Positions 1 to 7,327 of a DNA stretch of 23,488 nucleotides are shown here, piece by piece. The notes beneath the pieces are model-generated. The model was not told the DNA's origin, did not search any database, and was given only the letters and a program-made list of their open reading frames with translations. The position numbers and the translations under genes were made by a program. Numbering within the stretch: position 1 is the stretch's first letter; each line of letters opens with the position of its first letter. The stretch comes from a virus: positions 1-23,488 of IMG/VR virus record IMGVR_UViG_3300032665_000190; one strand, written 5' to 3'.

Positions 1-169
1 CATCCTCATCAAAGTCATCATCCTCCTCTATATAGTTGGTGATTTCTTCGATGGCTTCTCCGCAGAACGGACAAAACTCTGGATATTCGGCTGAGGTCAA
101 TTCTTCAACATAGGCAACATCATAGCTAGATTCACAGTTATGACATTCGGCTGTTATGGTTTTATCCAT
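1..169 (-). CDS. Small zinc-ribbon protein, C-terminus cut by window edge
   Basis: The reading frame starts at ATG 169 and is still open at base 1, so only the first 56 residues are visible. Two CxxC pairs, CHNC (residues 9-12) and CPFC (about 33-36), form a zinc-ribbon pattern. They are followed by a very acidic tail that runs into the window edge. An AAGGAG Shine-Dalgarno lies just upstream of the start, in the 9-base gap after the nrdB stop. It is the last gene visible in the ribonucleotide reductase operon. Zinc ribbons of this size are common in phages as nucleic-acid-binding or regulatory proteins, but the specific function is unknown. I am confident that it is translated and do not recognise a family. 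Confidence 0.7.
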   Translation of the reverse strand, partial: MDKTITAECHNCESSYDVAYVEELTSAEYPEFCPFCGEAIEEITNYIEEDDDFDED

Positions 170-178
170 TATAACTCC

Positions 179-1162
179 TTAATGAGCCCAAACATCTCCC
201 CAGTCTCCTGATAAAGCACCTTTTGCATAATCGGTTGCTCTATTCTCAAAGAAGTTGGTATGAGTTGGTGCGTTAATCATTTCCTCAACCCATGGTAGAG
301 GATTACGTTTTACTTTGAATATGCCTTTTAGACCTAAAGATATCAAACGCCTATCAGCAATGTAACGAATATACTTCTTCACATCTTCTGACGTTAGTTC
401 TTCCATAGGACCCATCTCAAAAGCTAAGTCAATAAACTTATCTTCTAATTTGACCATATTCTCGGCTATCGTATATAGGCGACCTTTCAACTCATCGTTC
501 CAGATTTCATTATTCTCGTTGATATAGGTTCTAAACAGTTTAATCATGTTCTCTGTATGTTGAGTCTCATCAACAATTGACCATGTAACGATTTGACCCA
601 TACCTTTCATCTTACCGTGTCTTGGGAAGTTTAGCAACATAATGAAAGAGGAAAACAATTGCATACCTTCTGTGAAGGCAGAGAATGTAGCAATGTGAGT
701 TGCTGTGTTCTCTTTAGTTGTGTTTTGACCAGAGATGTTCAACACATAATCGTGTTTCTCTTTCATGGCTGCATATTCTAAGAATTCGTTATAAGTTGTC
801 TCAGGTAAACCTAGTGTTTCAATCAAGTGTGAGTAAGCTGCAACGTGTAATGCTTCACGAGCTGCAAACCCCAATAACATCATACGAACCTCAGGTTGGG
901 GAAAATAAGGAAGATAGTTAGTAACATAACCACCAGCCACATCAATATCTCCTTGAGTAAAAAAACGAAAAATGTGTGTGAGAAATTTCTTTTCAGTTTC
1001 ATTCAGTTTCTTCCAATCTTTAGTATCTTCAAGCATTGGTACTTCTGTATGTAACCAATGAGATTGTTCATGTTTTAGCCATGCTTCATATGCCCATGGA
1101 TAGTTAAAAGGTTTAAATGATGTACGGCCTTCTGTAATATTTGTATTTGTTTTTTTAATCAT
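179..1162 (-). CDS. nrdB: Class I ribonucleotide reductase, small (beta) subunit NrdB
   Basis: This is the radical-generating beta subunit that works with NrdA to reduce ribonucleotides to deoxyribonucleotides in the host cytoplasm. It has 327 residues from ATG 1162, slightly shorter than the E. coli protein. The ligand pattern of a class Ia di-iron R2 is present: EALHVAAY (E103, H106, and Y110 as the likely radical tyrosine), an upstream acidic residue near D72 in TQGDIDVAGG, and DETQH at about 198-202. The frame can be extended to a GTG at 1174, but the ATG at 1162 overlaps the thioredoxin stop as ATGA with GGAGA beside it, so coupled initiation there is preferred. Partner genes nrdA and thioredoxin lie upstream in the same operon. 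The C-terminus ends GDVWAH. Confidence 0.97.
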   Translation of the reverse strand: MIKKTNTNITEGRTSFKPFNYPWAYEAWLKHEQSHWLHTEVPMLEDTKDWKKLNETEKKFLTHIFRFFTQGDIDVAGGYVTNYLPYFPQPEVRMMLLGFAAREALHVAAYSHLIETLGLPETTYNEFLEYAAMKEKHDYVLNISGQNTTKENTATHIATFSAFTEGMQLFSSFIMLLNFPRHGKMKGMGQIVTWSIVDETQHTENMIKLFRTYINENNEIWNDELKGRLYTIAENMVKLEDKFIDLAFEMGPMEELTSEDVKKYIRYIADRRLISLGLKGIFKVKRNPLPWVEEMINAPTHTNFFENRATDYAKGALSGDWGDVWAH

Positions 1163-1404
1163 TCTCCAGCCCACTCTTTAAGTTGTTTAGGTGTTTTAAC
1201 TCCAACCATACGACTAACCTCTGTGTTCTCATCCAATAGAATCATAGTTGGTAAATTACGAACACCATACTCATTAGCAATTTCAGTATTCTCATCAATA
1301 TCGTATACTTCAACAGGTGTTTTTAACTCAGCTCTCACCAAGTTTTCTTTTAGTTGTGTACATGGTTTACACCATGACGCTGTAAATCTTAATATTCTTT
1401 TCAT
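1159..1404 (-). CDS. Thioredoxin-like protein with WCKPC active site
   Basis: This is a compact thioredoxin-fold redox protein of 81 residues, shorter than E. coli thioredoxin (about 108), as phage thioredoxins and glutaredoxins often are. The active site is WCKPC at residues 11-15, at the end of the first strand, and the cis-proline loop NLPT is at 50-53. The central strand VEVYDID precedes the helix, as expected. It lies between nrdA and nrdB and overlaps nrdB by ATGA. Its own start also overlaps the stop of the 42-aa gene upstream. This context strongly suggests that it reduces the C-terminal cysteine pair of NrdA, the role of T4 NrdC. WCKPC instead of WCGPC may shift its redox potential; that is inference. 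Confidence 0.93.
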   Translation of the reverse strand: MKRILRFTASWCKPCTQLKENLVRAELKTPVEVYDIDENTEIANEYGVRNLPTMILLDENTEVSRMVGVKTPKQLKEWAGE

Positions 1405-1529
1405 TTCTTTTTCTTTTCTTCGGTTTGTTCAATACTCGGTGGGAAATAAGGCTCTATCACATAGTGCTCTGCACCCCACCACCCTATTGCGGTAAAGAAA
1501 CCGCCTACTAATAATTCTGCTATTAACAT
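1401..1529 (-). CDS. 42-aa membrane microprotein in the nrd operon
   Basis: This is a short gene of 42 codons starting at ATG 1529, immediately after the TAA of the amidotransferase-like gene (TAAATG). Its TGA overlaps the thioredoxin start as ATGA. A good GGAGAG Shine-Dalgarno precedes it. The protein has one hydrophobic stretch (residues 2-20, rich in L, A, G, F, I and W), an aromatic, proline-containing middle and a basic tail ending in four lysines. This suggests a single-pass membrane protein with a positive cytoplasmic end. Tight packing between two coupled genes and a strong ribosome site support real translation. I do not recognise a family; a membrane tether or host-modifying function is possible but unproven. 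Confidence 0.7.
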   Translation of the reverse strand: MLIAELLVGGFFTAIGWWGAEHYVIEPYFPPSIEQTEEKKKK

Positions 1530-2180
1530 TTATCTCTCCATCAAATCATTCACAAAATCTAATAGTAATTCATGTTGTAAACCACCATGATATTTACCCT
1601 TCATCCAACTATAACTATCATACCAAAATTCTTCACTTTCAGGATGACAACCAATTAGACCAATATTGTTTTGAACAATGGCCATTGGCATACCTGTGTT
1701 GGTATAAGTGGCGTGAGTTTCATACACACCATCACCAATGAAAGTTGGACCATCATAAAAGAACATATCTTGATAGTGACCGTTATACCAATTTGTTGGC
1801 ATATTCTTTGCATGAGGTCTTCTAGTACAAGTACCTTCTTGTTTTATATATTGAACTGCATCCACATCTTCCAATATATTAAAGTAATGTTTGCCAGCCC
1901 AAAATGCCCCCATACAAATACCAAGATACTTACCACCCTTCTTCACAAACTTTCTAACATACTTACCATTTTTACCAAGTAAGTTATCAAAAGAATCCGA
2001 ATCACCAAATCCACCAGGAAATGCCACCATATCAATATTCTTATCAAAGAACCCATCTTCCATTTCATTCTTAGAAAACAATTTGAAATGGTAATGGTCC
2101 TCAAGTGCCTTCAATAGTCCATTGCCAGATTGAACTGAACATTTTGGATCATTAATAAACATGGCAATGGTGGGTTTCAT
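1530..2180 (-). CDS. Class I glutamine-amidotransferase-like protein (BPL_N type)
   Basis: The protein has 216 residues from ATG 2180, one base after the nrdA stop. An in-frame extension to 2219 exists but would overlap nrdA, and the conserved-looking domain starts with the first strand (MKPTIAMFIND). The class I amidotransferase layout is visible: an FPGGFGDSD oxyanion-type loop at 54-62, the nucleophile elbow YLGICMGAFWAG with C89, and GCHPESE with H179 and E181 completing a Cys-His-Glu triad. The compact form resembles the biotin-protein-ligase N-terminal (BPL_N) subgroup, whose substrate is generally unknown. No synthetase domain is attached. Its place between nrdA and thioredoxin suggests a nucleotide-pool or cofactor role, but the reaction cannot be read from the sequence. 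Confidence 0.82.
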   Translation of the reverse strand: MKPTIAMFINDPKCSVQSGNGLLKALEDHYHFKLFSKNEMEDGFFDKNIDMVAFPGGFGDSDSFDNLLGKNGKYVRKFVKKGGKYLGICMGAFWAGKHYFNILEDVDAVQYIKQEGTCTRRPHAKNMPTNWYNGHYQDMFFYDGPTFIGDGVYETHATYTNTGMPMAIVQNNIGLIGCHPESEEFWYDSYSWMKGKYHGGLQHELLLDFVNDLMER

Positions 2181-2181
2181 T

Positions 2182-3969
2182 TTAGCCTTCACAAGCAAGA
2201 CAGTCGTTACCTTGGGCAACTTGTGTCATGTCTAATTCCTTAATAACTTGTCTTTCAATTCTCTTTGATACCTTATCGGCCTTACCAATCTTTTCAGAAC
2301 GGCAATAGTATAATGTTTTAAGTCCTTTTTTCCATGCCGTGAAATGTATTGCATGAATATACTTAATATGTGCATCTGGTCTAAAGAATAGATTTAATGA
2401 TTGTGCTTGGTCGATATATTCTTGTCTATCTGAAGCCAATTCAATAACCCATCGTTGGTCTATTTCCATGGATGTTTTGAATACATCCTTCTCCAAGTCC
2501 GATAGAATATCCAAATGTTGAACAGAACCATCATTAGCAATAATAGAAGACCAAATGTCATTATAATCATTTTCGTCTTTTGCCTTCTCTTTGATAATCT
2601 TATCTAACCATTTGTTCTTGTTTAAATATGCTCCCGATAATGTATCCTGACGATATGCGTTAGCACGATAAGGTTCGATAGAAGGAGAAGTATTTCCCAT
2701 AATGATAGACGAAGAAGCATTTGGAGCAATAGCCATAGTATGACTGAAACGTTTACCAGTGCCAACAGCATCAGGGGCTTCACCTCGTTCTTTACCCAAT
2801 TCCAGATTTGCATGGTCTAAACCTTTCTTAATATGTTTAAAGATTTGGTTATTAGTTACTTTTGCAATTACGCCTTCGAAAGGGATTCCCAACTTCTGTA
2901 GATAAGCATGAAAGCCGAGAGCACCCACACCAATGCTACGCTCTTGGCTAGCAGAGAATTTGGCTCGTGCAATAGTATCAGGAGCATTGTCAATAAAGTA
3001 TTGCAATACGTTATCCAACATCTCCGCAACGTCCCGTAAAAACAACTTATTATTCTTCCACTCATCATATGTCTCCAAGTTCAAAGACGATAAACAACAT
3101 ACAGCTGTTCTTTGTTCATTAGTTGGTAGAATGATTTCGGAACACAAATTGGATTGGTGTACTTTTAAACCTTTGTCTTTCAACCACTTTGGTAACTTTC
3201 TATTGCTAGTATCAATGAAGTGAATATAAGGTTCACCTGTGTGCATACGTAGTTCTAAGATTTGTTGCCACAAGTTTTTAGCTGACACAACATCTCTCAC
3301 TTCTCCCGTATGTGGGTCCTTTAATTGCCAATCATCATTAGCATTTGGATCCAACATACATCTCTCAATAATCTCCATAAACGAATCTGGTATATTGATA
3401 CCGTGGTGTAGATTCAAACAGCGTACATTGGGATCACCAGTTGGTTTTCTTAATTCAATAAATGATGTTATGTCAGGATGACTAATATCAAGATAAGCGG
3501 CATAAGAACCACGGCGAGTACGGCCTTGACGATAAGCAAGAGAACTTGCATCATACATTTTAAGGTGAGGCATAACGCCAGTAGACTTGTCATCAGCAGA
3601 CCTAATACCAAAACCGATACCCACTCCACCGCCGAGCATAGACAACCAATTAGTTTCTGATAAGTTTTCAACTAAACCCTCCGCAGTATCTTCAATATAG
3701 TTGAGAAAACATGATATAGGCATACCACGCTTAGACCTACCAAAAGATAAGATAGGAGTAGAATAAGAAAGCCAATGTTTACTGCTGTAATCATACAGTC
3801 GTTGAGCGTGTTCTTTATTACTTCCAAATGTTTTTGATACATATGCAAACCTATGTTGTGGTGATTCTTCATCCTCTCTCATATAAGACTCTTTAAGTCT
3901 CTTAACTCCTAATTCATCAAACAGTTTATCTCTCTCTAAATCTATCTTAATACCTAGATACTCTGTCAT
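2182..3969 (-). CDS. nrdA: Class I ribonucleotide reductase, large (alpha) subunit NrdA, short form
   Basis: This is the catalytic alpha subunit, which makes dNTP precursors for phage replication. Key residues are visible: C87 in PISCFLNY and C291 in TAVCCLSSL (active-site disulfide pair), NLCSEI with C276 and E278 (thiyl radical and general base), and YY at 554-555 in TLYYCRSEK (radical transfer pair). The C-terminal CLAC at 590-593 is the thioredoxin-reducible tail. ATG 3969 is chosen because AAGGA lies 5-6 bases ahead of it; ATGs further upstream at 3996 and 3975 have poorer context. At 595 residues it is clearly shorter than T4 or E. coli NrdA (about 750-760). The sequence enters the catalytic core almost at once, so the N-terminal ATP-cone allosteric domain is missing. 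Confidence 0.97.
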   Translation of the reverse strand: MTEYLGIKIDLERDKLFDELGVKRLKESYMREDEESPQHRFAYVSKTFGSNKEHAQRLYDYSSKHWLSYSTPILSFGRSKRGMPISCFLNYIEDTAEGLVENLSETNWLSMLGGGVGIGFGIRSADDKSTGVMPHLKMYDASSLAYRQGRTRRGSYAAYLDISHPDITSFIELRKPTGDPNVRCLNLHHGINIPDSFMEIIERCMLDPNANDDWQLKDPHTGEVRDVVSAKNLWQQILELRMHTGEPYIHFIDTSNRKLPKWLKDKGLKVHQSNLCSEIILPTNEQRTAVCCLSSLNLETYDEWKNNKLFLRDVAEMLDNVLQYFIDNAPDTIARAKFSASQERSIGVGALGFHAYLQKLGIPFEGVIAKVTNNQIFKHIKKGLDHANLELGKERGEAPDAVGTGKRFSHTMAIAPNASSSIIMGNTSPSIEPYRANAYRQDTLSGAYLNKNKWLDKIIKEKAKDENDYNDIWSSIIANDGSVQHLDILSDLEKDVFKTSMEIDQRWVIELASDRQEYIDQAQSLNLFFRPDAHIKYIHAIHFTAWKKGLKTLYYCRSEKIGKADKVSKRIERQVIKELDMTQVAQGNDCLACEG

Positions 3970-3988
3970 ACTCATCCTTCTTATTATT

Positions 3989-4324
3989 TTATGCAAATTG
4001 CTCTAAATCAGGTGGAGTCCAGCCTTCTGGTTTCAACACCTTACCATCTTCTCTTTTTAATACTTTACCTGTTATCGGATCAATCTTTGCTAAATTAGAA
4101 CGTGCAACTTCTTTCCATGCACCTTCTACATCAAAACCTTTCATGTAACAGTAACCAAGAATCACCCAAATCATATCCATACAAGCATCAAGGTCTTCTA
4201 CCTTAGTCTTTGCATCCATGAACTCATTATATTCTTCTTCAATCAAATCAATATAAAGTGCTTCATTATCCCAATTTTTTTCTTGGTCACAAGCTTCGAT
4301 AAATTTTACTACATCATTATACAT
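3989..4324 (-). CDS. MazG-like nucleotide pyrophosphohydrolase
   Basis: This small all-alpha NTP pyrophosphohydrolase has 111 residues. The metal-binding pattern of the MazG/PRA-PH superfamily is present: EEEYNE at about 29-34 on the first helix, and EDLDACMD at 43-50 on the next. A PRA-PH-like tail follows (SNLAKID, then KREDGKVLKPEGW). Enzymes of this fold hydrolyse NTPs or dNTPs to monophosphate and pyrophosphate; phage versions have been linked to nucleotide turnover and ppGpp. The second ATG (4324) sits about 7 bases after GGAG, which is better than the first at 4330 where the spacing is zero. That Shine-Dalgarno lies inside the 3' end of the HNH gene, and the two genes overlap by 8 bases. 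It lies directly upstream of nrdA. Confidence 0.85.
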   Translation of the reverse strand: MYNDVVKFIEACDQEKNWDNEALYIDLIEEEYNEFMDAKTKVEDLDACMDMIWVILGYCYMKGFDVEGAWKEVARSNLAKIDPITGKVLKREDGKVLKPEGWTPPDLEQFA

Positions 4325-4904
4325 TATCATTCTCCAAATTATTATATATTCTCTTTATATGTAAGAAAAAATTTTCATTACTTCTATTCTTTTTCATATC
4401 ATTACAATCCCAACAACAAGAAACACAATTATACTTTATGTAACCTTGATTAGAATCAATTCTGTCGATACCCGTATATACAAAATCACCGCTGGTTTTT
4501 CCTTGACCTTTGATTATTTGTGTTCCTTGTCTGCCGCAGTAATTACATTCGCCTGTGACCAACTTTTCAAAATCTTCCATAGTCAAGCTATATTCAAGGT
4601 TTCTTTTTTTTGCACCTCTAATATATTGTTGCAACAAATTGTTTTTGGCCGCTTGACCTTTGGGTAATTGCCAAGGTTTCGTTTTTGGTCCAGTTGAATT
4701 TTTCCAAGTCGAACTATCATATTGTCTACATCCACAACTATTGCGTTTTTTTACACTAGAACCATTCATAATAGTTTCAGTATTGCAATAATTACACATA
4801 CACCTCAACTTAACGTGTTTTCCCTGTTGGTTTGACGGTAAAATTTCTAAGATTTTCAATCCACCAAAAATGTCACCAATATTATAACTACTCTTTCTTC
4901 CCAT
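4317..4904 (-). CDS. Free-standing HNH homing endonuclease
   Basis: This protein of 195 residues carries two zinc-binding regions. The N-terminal one has CMCNYC (35-40) and CGC (57-59). The HNH-type core has CNYC (120-123), the signature GIDRIDSNQGY (145-155), CVSCC (160-164) and WDCNDMKK (165-172). That arrangement, with a Cys-pair-supported HNH core, is typical of phage and intron-associated homing endonucleases. The start at 4904 (MGRKSS) is chosen because GGAG lies 6-8 bases upstream. It sits between thyX and the mazG-like gene, has its own perfect late promoter, and overlaps the next gene. Together these suggest an inserted mobile gene that does not belong to the nucleotide-metabolism operon around it. 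Confidence 0.88.
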   Translation of the reverse strand: MGRKSSYNIGDIFGGLKILEILPSNQQGKHVKLRCMCNYCNTETIMNGSSVKKRNSCGCRQYDSSTWKNSTGPKTKPWQLPKGQAAKNNLLQQYIRGAKKRNLEYSLTMEDFEKLVTGECNYCGRQGTQIIKGQGKTSGDFVYTGIDRIDSNQGYIKYNCVSCCWDCNDMKKNRSNENFFLHIKRIYNNLENDNV

Positions 4905-4932
4905 AATACACTCCATTTAGTGTTACTAAGAT

Positions 4933-4940
4933 TATTTATA
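4933..4940 (-). promoter_or_regulatory. T4-type late promoter for the HNH gene
   Basis: The minus strand reads TATAAATA, the exact T4 late-promoter element. It lies in the 38-base gap between the thyX stop (4943) and the HNH start (4904). Transcription starting about 6 bases downstream would give a short leader containing the GGAG ribosome site. It implies late, sigma-gp55-like expression of the endonuclease, separate from its early-type neighbours. Confidence 0.75.
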
Positions 4941-4942
4941 AA

Positions 4943-5605
4943 TTATTGATTCTTCATATCACTATGAACGAATTCCATAATCATTGGAAAGATAGGCTCG
5001 ATTGCTTTAGCACACTCATATGCAATTAGTTTATGTTCTAATTGTGTTCCGGGTTCAGTTCTCACTCGAATGTAATGTACGTGTGACCTGAGTGTACCGT
5101 GCATATACATTCTACTCTTTGTTATGCCTTCTGGCAATACAGCCTTCGCCTGTTCTTTTGCTATTCCTTTATCTAATGCAAATTGGTAAGCATCTTTACA
5201 CTTCTCAATCACTTCTAATTGGTAATTTTCCCACCAACTTTGTAGTGCCAAGTTATCCGTTTCAATACTATTCTGCCTATTCTTGGCATCCTGTAATCTT
5301 GCTTCTCTTACTTCAAAACCTAATTGGGACGCATCAGCATACCGTTGACTAAACTCTTGAAAAGAGAAAGACCGGTGCCTCAAGATTTGTCTTGCTATAT
5401 CCCTTGTTGTGTTAATTTCTAAACAGACACTAGCCATTTCTAATGGTGACCAATGCTGATTATTGATAAGATATCTAACTAGCTTTTCAGATGTTGCATC
5501 ATTATTTTGATTTGCTGGATTTGATACCCTGGCTGCATATGCTATCTGCTCAAGCAGATTTTTGCCATCAGCTCCTTGTGTGTATGATATTAATTTCACT
5601 TCCAT
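4943..5605 (-). CDS. thyX: FAD-dependent thymidylate synthase ThyX
   Basis: This enzyme converts dUMP to dTMP using FAD, NADPH and methylene-tetrahydrofolate, feeding phage DNA synthesis. The protein has 220 residues, normal for the family. The diagnostic ThyX motif RHRxxSxxxxSxRY is intact as RHRSFSFQEFSQRY at residues 76-89. The C-terminal region contains the expected Arg-rich substrate segment (TLRSHVHYIRVR, 171-182). AAGGA lies about 8 bases ahead of ATG 5605. It sits downstream of primase and upstream of the nrd genes, so dTMP and dNDP production are encoded together. ThyX instead of ThyA is usual in marine T4-like phages. Confidence 0.97.
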   Translation of the reverse strand: MEVKLISYTQGADGKNLLEQIAYAARVSNPANQNNDATSEKLVRYLINNQHWSPLEMASVCLEINTTRDIARQILRHRSFSFQEFSQRYADASQLGFEVREARLQDAKNRQNSIETDNLALQSWWENYQLEVIEKCKDAYQFALDKGIAKEQAKAVLPEGITKSRMYMHGTLRSHVHYIRVRTEPGTQLEHKLIAYECAKAIEPIFPMIMEFVHSDMKNQ

Positions 5606-5618
5606 TATATAGTCCTTT

Positions 5619-6641
5619 TTAACTCTTTTTCCAGTTGGTAAATTCTAATTTCGCTCTCAAATTTTGATATGTATGGTTAGTTATGATATCTTCAATTTCG
5701 TCCAATGAAAAACCATCTAAAACCATGTCGTTTATATCTTTACATTCCATCATTTCAGGCCAAATTACCACTTTGTAATGATCCTCAATGGCCTTTTCCA
5801 TTTGTTTGACAATTTCTTTATTCCGTGGTTCATTATCATAGATTAATACCACATTTTCTTTTGGTAATACTTTGGTGATAGATGTTAGATTAGAATCGGC
5901 AGTAGCCACAGCGTTCTTAATGAATAGAGAGTCAATAGGACCTTCCGTCACATAGATTGGTTGTTCCGTGTCGATCCTATCAAGTCCAAATACTTTATAA
6001 CCATCCACATCCAGTTTCATGGTGATATATCTAAGTTTAGATTCACCTAGAGCACGACCTTGGAACGCAATTAGATTTTTGTCTTTATCATAGAATGGTA
6101 TTACTAATCTTTTATCACCTTCAATTAATTTTTGTTGGCCAAGTTGATTAAAGCCAAGACCGTCTACAAAGGCTTTGAAATCTTCTGCATAGTATAGTGA
6201 ATCAAAAGCTCCGTCTGGGATTTTTCTATTTGTAATATAATCTCTTGCAAAATGTCCTTCTGGTAAGGAAGCAATGGAAGGGATTCCGAGTGATTTCTTA
6301 AATATCGGTTTCTCCGTTTTAAATCCCGAGAAGTCTGGTTTGGTATTGCTGATGTTTCTGGATTCGTCATGTTTGTATCTCTCCAATGCATATTCTTTCA
6401 GTAGACCTGGATCTACCTTTTCTAAGAAATTATAGAATGATGTGGATGCGCCACAGTTATGACACATGAAGAAGTAATTATTCTTCTTTTCGTAGATATA
6501 ACCACGGGCTTTGACTTTGTTTTTTTGTGAATCGCCACAAAGAGGACACCTGAAGTTATACAGGTTGTCTTTCTTTTGTGAGAATTTGTGGAGCTTAGGA
6601 GCTGCCCTAAGCAAAAAGGCTCTATCAATAAAAACGCTCAT
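5619..6641 (-). CDS. DNA primase, T4 gp61 type
   Basis: This primase makes RNA primers for lagging-strand synthesis, presumably with a gp41-like helicase encoded elsewhere. At 340 residues it matches T4 gp61 in size. An N-terminal zinc-binding domain has CPLC (32-35) and CHNC (60-63). The TOPRIM catalytic core is recognisable by VTEGPIDSLF with E233 and VVLIYDNEPRN with D269, followed by an acidic DIND (302-305). The C-terminal segment after this is also gp61-like. No clear Shine-Dalgarno precedes ATG 6641; the upstream bases are AT-rich, so initiation may be weak or dependent on upstream translation. The preceding gene ends 16 bases earlier. Confidence 0.93.
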   Translation of the reverse strand: MSVFIDRAFLLRAAPKLHKFSQKKDNLYNFRCPLCGDSQKNKVKARGYIYEKKNNYFFMCHNCGASTSFYNFLEKVDPGLLKEYALERYKHDESRNISNTKPDFSGFKTEKPIFKKSLGIPSIASLPEGHFARDYITNRKIPDGAFDSLYYAEDFKAFVDGLGFNQLGQQKLIEGDKRLVIPFYDKDKNLIAFQGRALGESKLRYITMKLDVDGYKVFGLDRIDTEQPIYVTEGPIDSLFIKNAVATADSNLTSITKVLPKENVVLIYDNEPRNKEIVKQMEKAIEDHYKVVIWPEMMECKDINDMVLDGFSLDEIEDIITNHTYQNLRAKLEFTNWKKS

Positions 6642-6657
6642 AATATAAAATAGTAAT

Positions 6658-7074
6658 TTAACGAAGTATTCTTACTATTGTATCAAAATTTAGATGTGAA
6701 AGCAACCATGAAAGTACCAGAACCCCTCCGGTAATAAACCATTTCCATTGCAGAATGGCATCCAGTTGTTTCTTTTCATTAGTTTGGTGATTTTGTATTA
6801 CGCCACGCAGGTTTTTTATTTCATCCATAATCCGAATTTCGGATGCCTGCATTTTGTCCAAAACGGTATCTATTCGTCCGTGGATTTCTTTGATGTCAGA
6901 ATCGGTTTCTTTTCGTCTTTCTTCCATATCTTCGTAGACTTTCGCAATGTGACGGTCGTGTACTTCCACTAATTTTTCTATAACTGTATCCATTTTTCCG
7001 CAGAGAGAAGTTAAGGTGGCGACCTGTGATTTGAGGACTCCAACATCCACTCTTATATCGTCTTCAGAACTCAT
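6658..7074 (-). CDS. Coiled-coil, tail-anchored membrane protein (XhlA-like)
   Basis: The protein has 138 residues. Residues 1-105 are charged and heptad-like (predicted coiled coil), followed by one hydrophobic segment at about 111-128 (WFITGGVLVLSWLLSHL) and a short tail. This order, with the aromatic QWKW just before the helix, resembles the haemolysin XhlA family, whose members assist holins in some phages. It lies at the end of the lysis region, which fits a holin accessory role. Codon use contains more C-ending codons than its neighbours. The ribosome site is poor: AGAAGG lies 13 bases away. A generic membrane-tethered coiled-coil protein with another role remains possible. Confidence 0.6.
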   Translation of the reverse strand: MSSEDDIRVDVGVLKSQVATLTSLCGKMDTVIEKLVEVHDRHIAKVYEDMEERRKETDSDIKEIHGRIDTVLDKMQASEIRIMDEIKNLRGVIQNHQTNEKKQLDAILQWKWFITGGVLVLSWLLSHLNFDTIVRILR

Positions 7075-7132
7075 TTCTTGACAGGCCTTCTTCTCTCTTT
7101 AGCAAAAATTGTGACAGTTATTTTTTGACAGC

Positions 7133-7318
7133 TTACTTCTTCTCTGGCAATTTCTCGCCATCAAGTTTCTTATGAATCTTTACTTGTTTACAAACTTGTT
7201 TATCTTTGCCTGTTTTAGCATCTTTAGTTTGTTCGCATACCTTTTTAATTTCTGGTTCAGCATAAACTAAACTGATAGAAACAAAAGACAATGCTATAGC
7301 TAGAATAATTTTTTTCAT
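7133..7318 (-). CDS. Small exported protein with signal peptide
   Basis: The protein has 61 residues. It begins with a textbook signal peptide: MKK, a hydrophobic core (IILAIALSFVSISLVYA) and a likely cleavage site after VYA at about residue 20. The mature part is about 41 residues, very basic, and has two cysteines (C28 and C43) that could form a disulfide in the periplasm. AAGGAATCAAC precedes the ATG at ideal spacing. The gene is within the lysis cluster but has no recognisable lysis domain. It may be a small periplasmic factor acting on the host envelope or on superinfection. I do not recognise a family. Confidence 0.7.
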   Translation of the reverse strand: MKKIILAIALSFVSISLVYAEPEIKKVCEQTKDAKTGKDKQVCKQVKIHKKLDGEKLPEKK

Positions 7319-7327
7319 GTTGATTCC

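Noticed and set aside
1163-1174. GTG start for nrdB four codons upstream
   Set aside because: The ATG at 1162 overlaps the thioredoxin stop as ATGA with GGAGA beside it, consistent with the coupled starts throughout this window.
6748-6972. Plus-strand frame of 74 codons opposite the XhlA-like gene
   Set aside because: It is antisense to a coiled-coil gene with clear heptads, has no ribosome site or recognisable motif, and its Phe-rich composition is expected from the complement of Lys/Glu codons.
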